The notes: generated from the sequence alone by a model not told the origin. A stretch of DNA of 64,000 nucleotides from Ignavibacteriales bacterium (GCA_016218025.1 JACRFD010000038.1:1-64000), one strand, 5' to 3'; counted from the stretch's first letter, positions 38,058 through 49,143 are shown. Numbers and translations are program-made.

Positions 38058-38542
38058 AGAAAAACGAAATACCTGTCACACATGCGGTTCGATTCTTGCG
38101 TGAAAAGAACATTCCATTCGAACCGTATTTTTATACTTACGAGGAGCATGGCGGAACAAATGTCGCGGCACATGAATTGGCTGTGCCCGAACATCGAGTT
38201 ATAAAAACTATACTCTTCATGACAGATCAAAAAGAACCTCTGATTGTATTAATGCACGGAGATATGGAAGTATCGACAAAGAACTTAGCAAGAACTATCG
38301 GTGTAAAAAATGTTGAGCCTGCAGATGCCCGCAGTGCAGAACGGTTTACCGGCTATCAATTTGGTGGAATGAGTCCGTTCGGTACGCGTAACCCGATTCG
38401 TGTCTACATTGAGAAGACAATTTACAATGAGGAAGAAATTTATATTAATGGAGGGAAAAGAGGATTTTTAATTAAAATATCACCACGGCATATATCAGTG
38501 TTAAATCCAACCGAAATCGAAGTCGGAATTCCCCCCAAATAG
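38054..38542 (+). CDS. ybaK: YbaK/EbsC-type Cys-tRNA(Pro) deacylase
   Basis: TKNLARTIGVKNVEPADARSAERFTGYQFGGMSPFGTR...EEIYINGGKRGFLIKISP; ATGA overlap with the ATL gene. Confidence 0.9.
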   Translation: MKKNEIPVTHAVRFLREKNIPFEPYFYTYEEHGGTNVAAHELAVPEHRVIKTILFMTDQKEPLIVLMHGDMEVSTKNLARTIGVKNVEPADARSAERFTGYQFGGMSPFGTRNPIRVYIEKTIYNEEEIYINGGKRGFLIKISPRHISVLNPTEIEVGIPPK

Positions 38543-38676
38543 CTCTTCACAGCGTCTTATTGTTATTTTAAAAAAGTCAAACCCTTATCTGAGACCATCA
38601 CAACAAGTGATTCCAATCAAATTAGCCGTCTGAAAAGATTTTATCTTTTATTCAGAGATTTTTTTGAAAGGATTAG

Positions 38677-38820
38677 ATGGAATTTATAAATTATATCTCA
38701 ATGATTGAAAACACCATTTTATTTTTAACGCTTCTTTTCATTATTGGAAGCGGAGTGGCGAAGTTTGTGAATACTGTGGTTGTTCGACTGAGCAAGGATT
38801 TTGTCAGCATTTTCATGTAA
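38677..38820 (+). CDS. Small (47 aa) single-TM protein
   Basis: Direct reading: MEFINYISMIENTILFLTLLFIIGSGVAKFVNTVVVRLSKDFVSIFM*; ribosome-binding-site-like GAAAGGA upstream; not in ORF track. Confidence 0.45.
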   Translation: MEFINYISMIENTILFLTLLFIIGSGVAKFVNTVVVRLSKDFVSIFM

Positions 38821-38845
38821 CATCTATCATTTGACTCTCCAAACT

Positions 38846-38883
38846 AAAAAACCTCGGAACGAGAGAGATCCGAGGTTTTTTAT
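38846..38883 (+). terminator. Rho-independent terminator
   Basis: AAAACCTCGGA ... TCCGAGGTTTTTT. Confidence 0.8.
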
Positions 38884-38942
38884 TTATAAAAAAAAATCGT
38901 AGATTTAAACCGTTAAGCTGAATAATACAATTATTCATTCTT

Positions 38943-39014
38943 GCTGAAGTAGCTCAGTGGTAGAGCAGCGGTTTCGTAAACCGCAGGTCGTGGGTTCAAC
39001 TCCCACCTTCAGCT
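38943..39014 (+). tRNA. tRNA-Thr (anticodon CGT)
   Basis: GCTGAAG-TA-GCTC-AGTGGTA-GAGC-A-GCGGT-TTCGTAA-ACCGC-AGGTC-GTGGG-TTCAACT-CCCAC-CTTCAGC-T folds as a full cloverleaf; CCA not encoded. Confidence 0.96.
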
Positions 39015-39018
39015 CTTT

Positions 39019-41127
39019 TTATTTTAAATCATCAATTTGTTTTTTTATTTCAGTCGCTTTTTTTTCATTTCCCTGCACGGAGGCATAATATCTCTTTAAA
39101 ATATCGAGCAATTTCCCTTTTTCACCTGTCTCTTTAAAAAGTCCAATCAATTCTATGTATGACGGTTCAAAGTCATTTCTATATTCCAAAGCTTTGAGAA
39201 GTGCCGCTTCTGCCGGAGTATATTTTTTTAACGACCGCAAAGCTCTGCTGGCTATCAGGTATACTTGCGGTTGAGCTGGGTACTGCTTGATTGATATAGC
39301 AAGATGATTCAATCCTTGTTCATATTTTCCATCGTGAATCAACAAATCTCCAAGCTGATTGCGAAGAGGAAGGTTTTCATACTCCACTGTGAGAATTTCA
39401 TTTATAATCTGTTCTGCTTTCTTGCTTCGTCCTTTTTTTATAAGAATATCTGCTAATTCTTTTAAGAAATTACTTATGCGTGAGCTTTCCGGACTTGCAT
39501 TAAACCGTTGGAATAGTTCAGGTGTAAATGTTTCCTTGTATTTTGAAGCTCGATATTTGTATAACCTGAATTCATGTCCGGTTTGCGACTCATTCGGTTT
39601 TATTTCAAAGATTAATTCCCAATTTAAATTCAAAGAATCATAGTAAGAAAGAAAATCTTTATATCTTTGTGGCTCACTAGCATATCGATCACGGTCATAA
39701 GAAGACGTTACCACTAAATCCAAATCTTCATACCATCTGGAATCGTAAAATGGAATTACTCTTTCAGATTCAAATGCCAGAAAGGGGATATCAAAAATTC
39801 TGTAACTTCCGTCCCGAATGTCAACTCCATACGGTCCGGTGGCGATTATGGAGCTTTTCGGAATATTATTTTTTATCCATTCTTTTGTTATTGCCCTTGT
39901 ATCCGGGAGCGATAATGTTTTTAGGTAGGCAATTGAATCCAGAGTCGGTTGTAAAAGTATGAGCAGTACGAATATTGCATAAAAAATTGTTTTTACCGAA
40001 TGTGAACCGGTTTTTATAAAAACAATCCGCTTATTAACCCAGTTGATTAGATAATCTGTCCCAATAGCGCCGATCAAAGCAAAAACAGGAAAAATAGGGA
40101 GTATGTATCTTTCAGCCCGCATAATCCATGTGGAAACAAAAATTAAAAATATCAACGGATAAATAAGGGTTAGGTAATTTATTCTTTCTTTCAATTTCAG
40201 GATTGATGCAATTCCGATAAAAATTATCCCATAAAATAACCATCCAAAATTTGACGGTATTGCATCTAAAAAATAATAGGAGAGAGTACTTTGAGATTCA
40301 GAGATGCCTAAATGACCCGATGCCATATGCTGCTGTTCAAAAGAAAAATCTTTTTCAAATGCATTCGGAGTTAAAAGTATATACGGATTCAACAGAACGA
40401 ATACCAGCACGGAGATCAAAATTGCTACAATGAATTCTTGTCTATATAATCCGCTCAATGCATCACGTGAATTCTTAAATCTTAACAGATGTGCAATGGC
40501 GAAAAATAATAAAAGGAACGCACCGGTATATTTCGAAGATACTGCCAAACCCATGGAAATTCCGGCAGCGTAATACCATTTTGGTTTAGGATCGTTAAAT
40601 AGTTTAAAAATATAATATGTAGAGAGTGTGGAGAAAAAAGTAAGTGCGGTATCTACCTGAATCAAATGTGCGAATTTGATATGAAGCGGGTTCAGGGCTA
40701 AAATTAGGGAAGCAATAATTGCCGTACGCTTATTAAAAAATTCGCTAGCTAATTTGTAAACCACAAGGATTGTTAGAATATCGAATAACAGATCGATAAT
40801 GCGGGCAGTATGAGCAAGAGGTGTAATTGTTGTCCCGAACGAATTTAAATTCGGATAATATCCCGCAAGGTTTCCAATTCCATAATGAATTACCTGACCA
40901 ATAAACTGTATGTAAAAAGTCAGAGCAGGATAATTAAAAAAATTCGGATTGAGATTTAGTCCGCTGTTACCCCAATTCCAGAACCCCCACGCAATTCGGA
41001 GCGGAGTGGCTTCTTCGTACAATTCTGGTAATCCCCAGCCAATTTGCCAAATGCGGAGGATGAACGAAAAAATTAATATAAAAAGTAACGACAAATTTAT
41101 TTTTTCAATTTTAGGGAATTTTATCAT
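39019..41127 (-). CDS. Membrane glycosyltransferase (ArnT/PMT-like, GT39/83 type) with C-terminal TPR region
   Basis: Multiple TM helices; PNFFNYPALTFYIQF; TARIIDLLFDILTILVVYKLASEFF; TPR-like C-terminus. Confidence 0.85.
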   Translation of the reverse strand: MIKFPKIEKINLSLLFILIFSFILRIWQIGWGLPELYEEATPLRIAWGFWNWGNSGLNLNPNFFNYPALTFYIQFIGQVIHYGIGNLAGYYPNLNSFGTTITPLAHTARIIDLLFDILTILVVYKLASEFFNKRTAIIASLILALNPLHIKFAHLIQVDTALTFFSTLSTYYIFKLFNDPKPKWYYAAGISMGLAVSSKYTGAFLLLFFAIAHLLRFKNSRDALSGLYRQEFIVAILISVLVFVLLNPYILLTPNAFEKDFSFEQQHMASGHLGISESQSTLSYYFLDAIPSNFGWLFYGIIFIGIASILKLKERINYLTLIYPLIFLIFVSTWIMRAERYILPIFPVFALIGAIGTDYLINWVNKRIVFIKTGSHSVKTIFYAIFVLLILLQPTLDSIAYLKTLSLPDTRAITKEWIKNNIPKSSIIATGPYGVDIRDGSYRIFDIPFLAFESERVIPFYDSRWYEDLDLVVTSSYDRDRYASEPQRYKDFLSYYDSLNLNWELIFEIKPNESQTGHEFRLYKYRASKYKETFTPELFQRFNASPESSRISNFLKELADILIKKGRSKKAEQIINEILTVEYENLPLRNQLGDLLIHDGKYEQGLNHLAISIKQYPAQPQVYLIASRALRSLKKYTPAEAALLKALEYRNDFEPSYIELIGLFKETGEKGKLLDILKRYYASVQGNEKKATEIKKQIDDLK

Positions 41128-41350
41128 CGCTCTTAGACGTTTATTGGTTGAACATATTGAAAATTGATATAAAGATAACTTTTTTTTTATGACCTTACAA
41201 TTGAAAAGTTAAATACTAAATCGTCTGAATTTAAAATATTGTTTTATTTCTTCATATTTCCTATATTATCAGGTCTTTTTTATAGAATTTGGATTTAGCA
41301 GAGAAGAAAAGATATTAGATTTTAATAAGATTTTCGAAGAAAAAAGGTAA

Positions 41351-42760
<1,410 letters not shown>

Positions 42761-42768
42761 GGTCTTCA

Positions 42769-43182
42769 ATGTCCGATAAAACATTCAAGCTTGAGATAGT
42801 AACACCAGCGAAGATAATATTCAGTGGAGATGTAATCAGTTTCAGCGCTCCGGGTGTAATCGGCGGGTTCCAAATTTTATATAATCATGCGCCGATGCTG
42901 GCTGAAATTGGAATCGGGGAAATTAAATATCAGATACCTGATGGTAGAGAACAATTTTTTGCAACAAGCGGCGGATATGTAGATGTTTCCAATAACCGGG
43001 TTACAGTGTTGGCAGAAACAATTGAAAACGCTACTGAAATTGATAAAGTAAGGGCAGAAGCGGCACGGGATAAAAATAAAATTCATCTAACTGGATTAAA
43101 ATCAGAAGAGAAACGCATAGAAATAAAAAATGCTTTGGAACGGGCGCAAAATCGGATTCGTATTGCGGAGAAGAGAAAATAA
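42769..43182 (+). CDS. atpC: ATP synthase F1 subunit epsilon
   Basis: LEIVTPAKIIFSGDVISFSAPGVIGGFQILYNHAPMLAEIGIGEI. Confidence 0.94.
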   Translation: MSDKTFKLEIVTPAKIIFSGDVISFSAPGVIGGFQILYNHAPMLAEIGIGEIKYQIPDGREQFFATSGGYVDVSNNRVTVLAETIENATEIDKVRAEAARDKNKIHLTGLKSEEKRIEIKNALERAQNRIRIAEKRK

Positions 43183-43201
43183 ATTTTATAATTCACCATA
43201 T

Positions 43202-43237
43202 AACCCACACGATCAATTGGATCGATGTGGGTTTTTA
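43202..43237 (+). terminator. Rho-independent terminator
   Basis: AACCCACACGATC-aattg-GATCGATGTGGGTT followed by TTT (one bulge). Confidence 0.7.
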
Positions 43238-43245
43238 TTTGAATC

Positions 43246-44367
43246 GTGAAAAATATGCGGATAACACACGCCGAAATTGAAATAGAAAAACTTCACCGTA
43301 ATTTTCTGAATATACGCGCGGCTGTCCCGTCATCAATAAAAATAATGGGAATCGTCAAAGCGAATGCTTATGGACATGGTGTGATTGAAGTATCGCGATT
43401 ATTAAGCAGTTATAGTATCGATTATTTAGGTGTAGGTTTTCTTGAGGAAGGAATACACTTACGGAAAAATGGCATCACCATCCCGATTTTAGTTTTAGGT
43501 GGAGTTCTTGATAGCCAAATCCAAACTTTTCTTGAAAACGATCTCGATATAACCGTATCTTCGTTAGAAATCGCTCAACGGATTGAGCACGAAGTGGAAA
43601 GAAATAAACGTTCAAAAGCAAGAGTTCATCTGAAAATCGATACCGGAATGGAAAGAATCGGTGTTCATGCAGAGAGTGCGCTTCCATTCGTTGAAAGAGT
43701 TTACAGAATGAATCATCTCGAGGTGGTTGGAATCTACTCCCATTTTTCTTCTTCAGATGAAAAAGATAAAGCATTCACACATTACCAGTTTAATAGATTC
43801 CAATCATTATTGAATAAATTAAAATCGAACGGAATAGAAATTCCATTGAAACATATTGCCAACAGCGGTGCAGTGTTAGATTTACCAGAAACATTTTTAA
43901 CGATGGTGAGGCCCGGTATCTTGCTGTATGGAATTTACCCATCGAGGGAAACGAGTAGAAGTATTTCGGTTGAACCGGTTTTGAGTTTAAAATCGAAAGT
44001 TGTATTCATAAAAGAAGTTGCGGTTAATACGAGTATAAGTTACGGGAGGAAATATTTTACTTCAACTAAAACAAGGATTGCAACAGTCCCGGTAGGATAT
44101 GGTGACGGATACAGCAGAAGGTTCACGAATAACAGCGAAGTACTCATTCGAGGAAAACGGTTTCCGGTAGTAGGTGTTGTTTGTATGGATCAAATGATGG
44201 TTGATATCGGATCCGATATCGATGTACATGTTGGTGATGATGTTGTTTTGATTGGTGCATCCAAAGATGATCGTATAACAGCATGGGAATTATCCGACAG
44301 AATCGGATCGATTCCATATGAATTATTAACCGGCATTGCAACCAGAGTGCCCAGAGTTTTTGTATAA
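43246..44367 (+). CDS. alr: Alanine racemase
   Basis: MGIVKANAYGHGVIEVS (PLP Lys); HLKIDTGMERIGV; VRPGILLYGIYPS; VGYGDGYSRR. Confidence 0.96.
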   Translation: MKNMRITHAEIEIEKLHRNFLNIRAAVPSSIKIMGIVKANAYGHGVIEVSRLLSSYSIDYLGVGFLEEGIHLRKNGITIPILVLGGVLDSQIQTFLENDLDITVSSLEIAQRIEHEVERNKRSKARVHLKIDTGMERIGVHAESALPFVERVYRMNHLEVVGIYSHFSSSDEKDKAFTHYQFNRFQSLLNKLKSNGIEIPLKHIANSGAVLDLPETFLTMVRPGILLYGIYPSRETSRSISVEPVLSLKSKVVFIKEVAVNTSISYGRKYFTSTKTRIATVPVGYGDGYSRRFTNNSEVLIRGKRFPVVGVVCMDQMMVDIGSDIDVHVGDDVVLIGASKDDRITAWELSDRIGSIPYELLTGIATRVPRVFV

Positions 44368-44386
44368 TTTCAAGGAAGGAAATAGA

Positions 44387-45475
44387 ATGCCCAATGTTTA
44401 TGCAGTAATAATGGCTGGCGGAGTTGGAACTCGATTTTGGCCCCGCAGTCGTGAAAAATCACCCAAACAGCTTCTCGAAATTGTTGGGAAGAAATCGATG
44501 ATTCAAAATACAGTCAGTCGGATAAGCGATCTGATTGATCCGAAAAATATCATGATTGTAACCAACAAGATTCAAAAGCTATCAATCGCGAAACAACTTC
44601 CGAATGTACCTGAAGAAAATATAATAACAGAACCTATCGGACGAAATACTGCACCATGCATCGGACTTGCGGGATTGTTTGTGCGGAGGATGGATCCGGA
44701 AGCAGTAATGGTAGTTCTGCCGGCCGATCATATTATGCACGATGAAGAAGAGTTCAGACGGGTTTTGCGGCTGGCAACTTGGGTAGCTTATGAATCCGGG
44801 AAATTGGTAACGGTTGGAATTCAGCCAACCCGTCCTGAAACGGGATATGGTTATATTCAGGTTGTCGACGAGGACGATGGAAAAAATCCGTATTTCAAAA
44901 AAGGAGTTTACAAAGTTAAGACTTTTGCCGAGAAACCTAATGCAGAAACAGCAAAAGTATTTTTGCAGAGTGGTGATTTCCTCTGGAATAGCGGTATGTT
45001 TATCTGGAGGGTCGATACGATATTAAAAGAAATTGAAACACATATTCCCGAAATGTATGCCGAGCTTATGAAAATTGATGAAGCAATCGGACATAAAAAT
45101 TATGACAATATCGTTGAAACAACATATAAAATTATCAGAGGGATTTCCATCGATTACGGTGTAATGGAAAAGGCGAAGGAAGTGTATGTGCTAAAAGGCA
45201 ATTTTGGCTGGAGTGATGTCGGTTCATGGGATGAAGTTTATAGAATTTCGGGTAAAGACGAAAATGGAAATTCCATAACAGGTCAAGCTTTTTTGCATAA
45301 TACAAAAAACAGCATGGTGTACGCAGGATCCAAAATTGTTGCAACAGTCGGCGTGCAGGATTTAATAATAATTGCCACAGATGATGCGGTTCTTGTTTGC
45401 AAACAGGGTGAATCTCAGGAAGTTAAAGAGGTGGTAGATTACCTGAGAAGGAAACAAAAAAACGATTATCTATAA
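44387..45475 (+). CDS. manC: Mannose-1-phosphate guanylyltransferase
   Basis: VYAVIMAGGVGTRFWPRSREKSPKQLL; EPIGRNTAPCIGLA; VLPADHIM; NSGMFIWR. Confidence 0.94.
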   Translation: MPNVYAVIMAGGVGTRFWPRSREKSPKQLLEIVGKKSMIQNTVSRISDLIDPKNIMIVTNKIQKLSIAKQLPNVPEENIITEPIGRNTAPCIGLAGLFVRRMDPEAVMVVLPADHIMHDEEEFRRVLRLATWVAYESGKLVTVGIQPTRPETGYGYIQVVDEDDGKNPYFKKGVYKVKTFAEKPNAETAKVFLQSGDFLWNSGMFIWRVDTILKEIETHIPEMYAELMKIDEAIGHKNYDNIVETTYKIIRGISIDYGVMEKAKEVYVLKGNFGWSDVGSWDEVYRISGKDENGNSITGQAFLHNTKNSMVYAGSKIVATVGVQDLIIIATDDAVLVCKQGESQEVKEVVDYLRRKQKNDYL

Positions 45476-45885
45476 TGTCATCGTTCATTAAATTATCGAT
45501 ATCGGTTCTTGTTGGATTGTTTCTTGGCGGGTGTGTAGCTTCACCGAGGTTCACATCCGAAAAATTCAATAAATCGAGCGAGTTTAATGGTGAATTCGTA
45601 ACAGAGGGAGTTGCATCTTATTATGCAGATGATTATCATGGACGTAAGACTTCGAATGGTGAAGAATATGATATGAATGCGATGACGGCGGCACATCAGA
45701 CTTTGCCATTCAATACGAAAGTTCGAGTAACGAATCTTCAAAACGGTACATCGGTTATTGTTCGTATAAACGATCGGGGTCCTTTTAAAGATAATAGAAT
45801 AATAGATGTTTCATATGCTGCCGCAAAAGAATTAGGAATGATTGGTCCCGGTACTGCGAAAGTTAAGCTTCAAATTATTGAATAA
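45475..45885 (+). CDS. rlpA: RlpA-like double-psi beta-barrel lipoprotein
   Basis: EGVASYYADDYHGRKTSNGEEYDMNAMTAAHQTLPFNTKVRVTN...VRINDRGPF; TAATG overlap. Confidence 0.92.
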   Translation: MSSFIKLSISVLVGLFLGGCVASPRFTSEKFNKSSEFNGEFVTEGVASYYADDYHGRKTSNGEEYDMNAMTAAHQTLPFNTKVRVTNLQNGTSVIVRINDRGPFKDNRIIDVSYAAAKELGMIGPGTAKVKLQIIE

Positions 45886-45918
45886 CATTTATAGATTACT
45901 GAAACTTCGATAAATATT

Positions 45919-46581
45919 ATGGCAAAAAAATTACTTACTGAACTGATGATCGTCGAAGCCTCCAAGCGGCGAGAGAATAAAATAATCGTTGAGGATGATT
46001 CCATTATTACAGATGCAGCTCGTGATCGTGCAAGTCAGTTGGGAATTGTTATCGAAAAGAAGAAAATCGCGGTTACAATTAACACTGCTCAACAAGTGCA
46101 AAGTAAATCCACTCTCGGGGCTAAAGAGACCATAGCGATCGGAAGCGATCATGGTGGTTTTGGTTTGAAGGAGCAACTCAGGCCATATTTGACGTCGCTT
46201 GGCTATAATATCGTTGATCTCGGAACCAATAATGAAGAACCGTGCGACTATCCCGATTTCGCTTTTGCTGTTGGAACTATGGTAGCAAAAGGCACGGCAT
46301 CTCGGGGAATAATGATAGATACGTTGGGTGTTGCTTCTGCGATGACTGCGAACAAAATCCCGGGCATTCGTGCAGCTTGTTGTTTCGATGAATTTTCTGC
46401 ACGCAGCAGTCGTGAACATAATAATGCAAATATTCTAACACTCGGCGGAAAAACACTAGGTGTTGAATTAGCGAAGTCGATAACAAAAGTTTGGCTGGAA
46501 ACAGTGTACAGCGGCGGGCGGCATCAAAAACGCCTCGACAAATTAGCTGAGATAGAAAAGCGGTTTCTTAAAACATCATAG
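45919..46581 (+). CDS. RpiB/LacA/LacB-family protein with N-terminal extension and altered active site
   Basis: IAIGSDHGGFGLKEQLRPYL, NKIPGIRAACCFDEFSARSSREHNNANILTLGG, GGRHQKRLDKLAEIE; catalytic loop reads MIDTLGVAS. Confidence 0.85.
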   Translation: MAKKLLTELMIVEASKRRENKIIVEDDSIITDAARDRASQLGIVIEKKKIAVTINTAQQVQSKSTLGAKETIAIGSDHGGFGLKEQLRPYLTSLGYNIVDLGTNNEEPCDYPDFAFAVGTMVAKGTASRGIMIDTLGVASAMTANKIPGIRAACCFDEFSARSSREHNNANILTLGGKTLGVELAKSITKVWLETVYSGGRHQKRLDKLAEIEKRFLKTS

Positions 46582-46594
46582 GTTTTCATGCTGA

Positions 46595-47329
46595 ATGAAA
46601 GTCGCCTTGATAAAAGTAGTTGGCTGGATGATGCTTGTAGCGATGATTGTTCTCATCACTGCCGAAAGTTATGTCTCAAAGAATAAATCTTCGAATTTTT
46701 TTAAATCTACATCAAACAATATATTGGTTGGCAGCAATCCCGACGCAATCTATAATGCCTTCGCAAGAGAATTAACTCCATCTGATCTTTCTAAGATCAA
46801 ACACTATTCTAAAATGTACGGGATTGATTTCAGGATCATCCTCTCAATCATAAAGCAAGAATCTCGTTTTGATTCGTCGGCAATAAGTGCCCGTGGTGCA
46901 ACTGGTTTAATGCAATTAATGCCGTTGACTCATGCTGAGATCTCCGAAAAATTAAATCCTGATAGCAGCGAAATAATATCTGACAATCTTCAATCCGGCA
47001 TATATTATTTTTCAAAATTATATAATCTGTTTTCGACTGTCCCGCAAGAAGACCGATTATTATTTTCGCTTGCTGCTTATAATGCAGGTCCATCCCGCAT
47101 TTATGATGCTCAGGAAATTGCGGCTTATATGGGAGAGAATCCGAATAAGTGGTCTGTGATTGAGAATGTACTTCCGCTTCTTTCAAAGCGATATTATTCG
47201 CTTCATCAGGAAATATGGGATGAACCGCGACCCAGAAATGGTTATTTCGGCAGTTGGAGGCAGACCATCGGATATGTTCAGGAAGTATCAAAAAGTTATT
47301 CAGAATTATCAATTTCAAATAAAAATTAA
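46595..47329 (+). CDS. Lytic murein transglycosylase (SLT domain)
   Basis: IILSIIKQESRFDSSAISARGATGLMQLMPLT; FSLAAYNAGPSRIYDAQ. Confidence 0.9.
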   Translation: MKVALIKVVGWMMLVAMIVLITAESYVSKNKSSNFFKSTSNNILVGSNPDAIYNAFARELTPSDLSKIKHYSKMYGIDFRIILSIIKQESRFDSSAISARGATGLMQLMPLTHAEISEKLNPDSSEIISDNLQSGIYYFSKLYNLFSTVPQEDRLLFSLAAYNAGPSRIYDAQEIAAYMGENPNKWSVIENVLPLLSKRYYSLHQEIWDEPRPRNGYFGSWRQTIGYVQEVSKSYSELSISNKN

Positions 47330-47358
47330 TCATTCCCGGACCAGGTATTAAAGGGGGC

Positions 47359-47387
47359 TTGACATCTCAAAGAAAAGTTATTATATT
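47359..47387 (+). promoter_or_regulatory. Sigma70-type promoter with no downstream ORF
   Basis: TTGACA (47359-47364) - 17 nt - TATATT (47382-47387). Confidence 0.7.
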
Positions 47388-47393
47388 TACAGC

Positions 47394-47575
47394 AAGCAGG
47401 ACCGTGGATAGAGGGGCTAAACATACCTCTTAGTTGTTCATCGAAGAATTAAAAGTTCCAATAAGAAATTTAATTATTGGAATTATTGGTCGTTTATTTT
47501 TGATAGTCGAGGGCGCTGTCAAGGCGGAACGCCGGGAGACGGTTCACATCAAGATGAGCGCCTTCGACTTAATAA
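47394..47575 (+). ncRNA. Candidate structured non-coding RNA
   Basis: No + strand ORF; promoter just upstream; hairpins TTCCAATAA/TTATTGGAA and a 12-bp stem 47506-47517/47557-47568 enclosing GGCG-gaa-CGCC. Confidence 0.5.
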
Positions 47576-47579
47576 ATTA

Positions 47580-48125
47580 TTAAGGAAGTAAAATTGCACA
47601 GGCTACAACGGTAGTCCACAAACCGTTTTTGTCGCCTTCAGCCGATTGAGTAACATTAAAAGTTTTAACAATCTTACCGCTCATTTTATATTGAAGTTCT
47701 CTCTCGTCCCATGCTATATTCGGATCGAACTCAACACCAAGTGTGGTAGCCAACATTGTGGCAGCAAGATCTTCTGCGTACTCACCTGCTTTTTCATCAG
47801 TTTCTCCGAATGGATGGTGCTCAGATAAATAACCGTATTGGGTATTATCTGCAGGTGTTGCAACACCGATTGAGGAAGCTATTAACCGATTGGGCTCGTT
47901 TGTTGCATTGCGTGCCATAACGGCAAAAGTAATTTGTCCGGCTTGTAGAAGTTTCAATCCTTCATCGGTGGGAATTCTTTTGCAGCCGGGTGGAAAAATA
48001 CTTGAAACGGTAACAAGGTTGCATTTTTCTATCTTTGCATCGCGGAGGGCTAACTCGAACGATTGAAGATAATCTTTATGCCTGCCCACTCCCTTGGTGA
48101 AAAAGATCTTCGTTGGTACGTACAC
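47580..48125 (-). CDS. pdaD: Pyruvoyl-dependent arginine decarboxylase
   Basis: [58 protein letters not shown] start. Confidence 0.92.
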   Translation of the reverse strand: MYVPTKIFFTKGVGRHKDYLQSFELALRDAKIEKCNLVTVSSIFPPGCKRIPTDEGLKLLQAGQITFAVMARNATNEPNRLIASSIGVATPADNTQYGYLSEHHPFGETDEKAGEYAEDLAATMLATTLGVEFDPNIAWDERELQYKMSGKIVKTFNVTQSAEGDKNGLWTTVVACAILLP

Positions 48126-48157
48126 TTCTGTGACTCCTTAAGAATAATAATAGAACA

Positions 48158-48202
48158 ATTAAAAATTTCCGCCAGAGGCGGATGCGCCTTCGGCGCAAAA
48201 AA
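48158..48202. repeat. 45-bp dispersed repeat, copy 1 (double-hairpin, REP-like)
   Basis: attaaaaatttccgccagaggcggatgcgccttcggcgcaaaaaa; identical to 52603-52647. Confidence 0.9.
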
Positions 48203-48233
48203 GTATAAAAACACACCACTCACAACTCATAAC

Positions 48234-48698
48234 TCACTTAGCGTATTCGCGTTGAAGTTGTCGTTTAGTATCTCGCTCTTTTATTGCTTCACGTTTATCG
48301 TAACTCTTTTTTCCTTGGGCGAGCCCAAGCTCTACCTTAACAATATTCTTTGTAAAATAGATACGTAAAGGAACAAGCGTCAAACCCTTTTCGGAAACTT
48401 TGCCGATGAGCCGGCGAATTTCCCGCTTGTGCATCAGTAGTTTGCGATCGCGCTTGGGGTCGTGATTGTTGATGTTACCTTTTTCAAACGGACTAATATG
48501 CATACCGAGCAGCCAGATTTCACCATTTTTTATTAGCGCATACCCGTCTTGCAAGTTTGCCAGGCCTTGTCTAAGAGATTTTACTTCCGTTCCTTTAAGG
48601 ACAATACCCGTTTCAAACCTATCTATGATGAAATAATCATGAAGGGCTTTTCGGTTAGTTACGACGGTTTTTTCTTCCGCAGGACTTTCTGTGGTCAT
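48234..48698 (-). CDS. smpB: SsrA-binding protein SmpB
   Basis: VVTNRKALHDYFIIDRFETGIVLKGTEVKSLRQGLANLQDGYALI...LLMHKREIRRLIGKV. Confidence 0.96.
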   Translation of the reverse strand: MTTESPAEEKTVVTNRKALHDYFIIDRFETGIVLKGTEVKSLRQGLANLQDGYALIKNGEIWLLGMHISPFEKGNINNHDPKRDRKLLMHKREIRRLIGKVSEKGLTLVPLRIYFTKNIVKVELGLAQGKKSYDKREAIKERDTKRQLQREYAK

Positions 48699-48927
48699 CT
48701 CGGTAGTAACATTATGGTAATAAAAATAATAAATTTGACAAGGAAATGCAATAAAAAATTTAAAAGTTAAAATTAAAAATTTAAAATGTTAATTCATCCT
48801 CTTAGGGCGGTATAGAGCGTGAATCTTAAAGCCCGGGAAATGCTAGTACGATTTATTAGGCAGAGCTTGTTTATTCCAATAGGTTTTAATAAATTAAATT
48901 GTTAGAGTTTAATAGGATTAGGAAAAA

Positions 48928-49137
48928 ATGACAAAGTTACTTGAAAAAGCGATCACAGAGGTTTCTAAACTTCCTGAGGATGAACAAGACTCTGTCGCAT
49001 CAATTATCCTTGAAGAATTAGTATCTGAGGAGAGATGGGCGAAGGCATTTTCAGGTTCACGAAATAAACTTGCACAGCTTGCGAAGGAAGCGCTTTCAGA
49101 TTATAGAAGTGGTAAGACCAAACCACTAAATTTATAA
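48928..49137 (+). CDS. Putative type II antitoxin
   Basis: Small charged protein TKLLEKAITEVSKLPEDEQDSVASIILEEL...; 6 nt upstream of a toxin-like ORF. Confidence 0.65.
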   Translation: MTKLLEKAITEVSKLPEDEQDSVASIILEELVSEERWAKAFSGSRNKLAQLAKEALSDYRSGKTKPLNL

Positions 49138-49143
49138 TTAGCC

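Noticed and set aside
47394-47575. Naming the ncRNA candidate as 6S, SRP or a specific riboswitch
   Set aside because: No diagnostic motif (SRP GGAA apical loop, 6S closing stem with central bubble) could be confirmed by eye, and there is no co-directional downstream gene for a riboswitch.
48063-48368. 101-aa + strand ORF containing KISARGGCAFGAK
   Set aside because: Composed of antisense to pdaD/smpB plus the translated 45-bp repeat; same peptide appears in 52253-52651 for the same reason.
48699-48927. tmRNA next to smpB
   Set aside because: Looked for a tRNA-like 3' end and tag reading frame in the adjacent intergenic regions; none seen.
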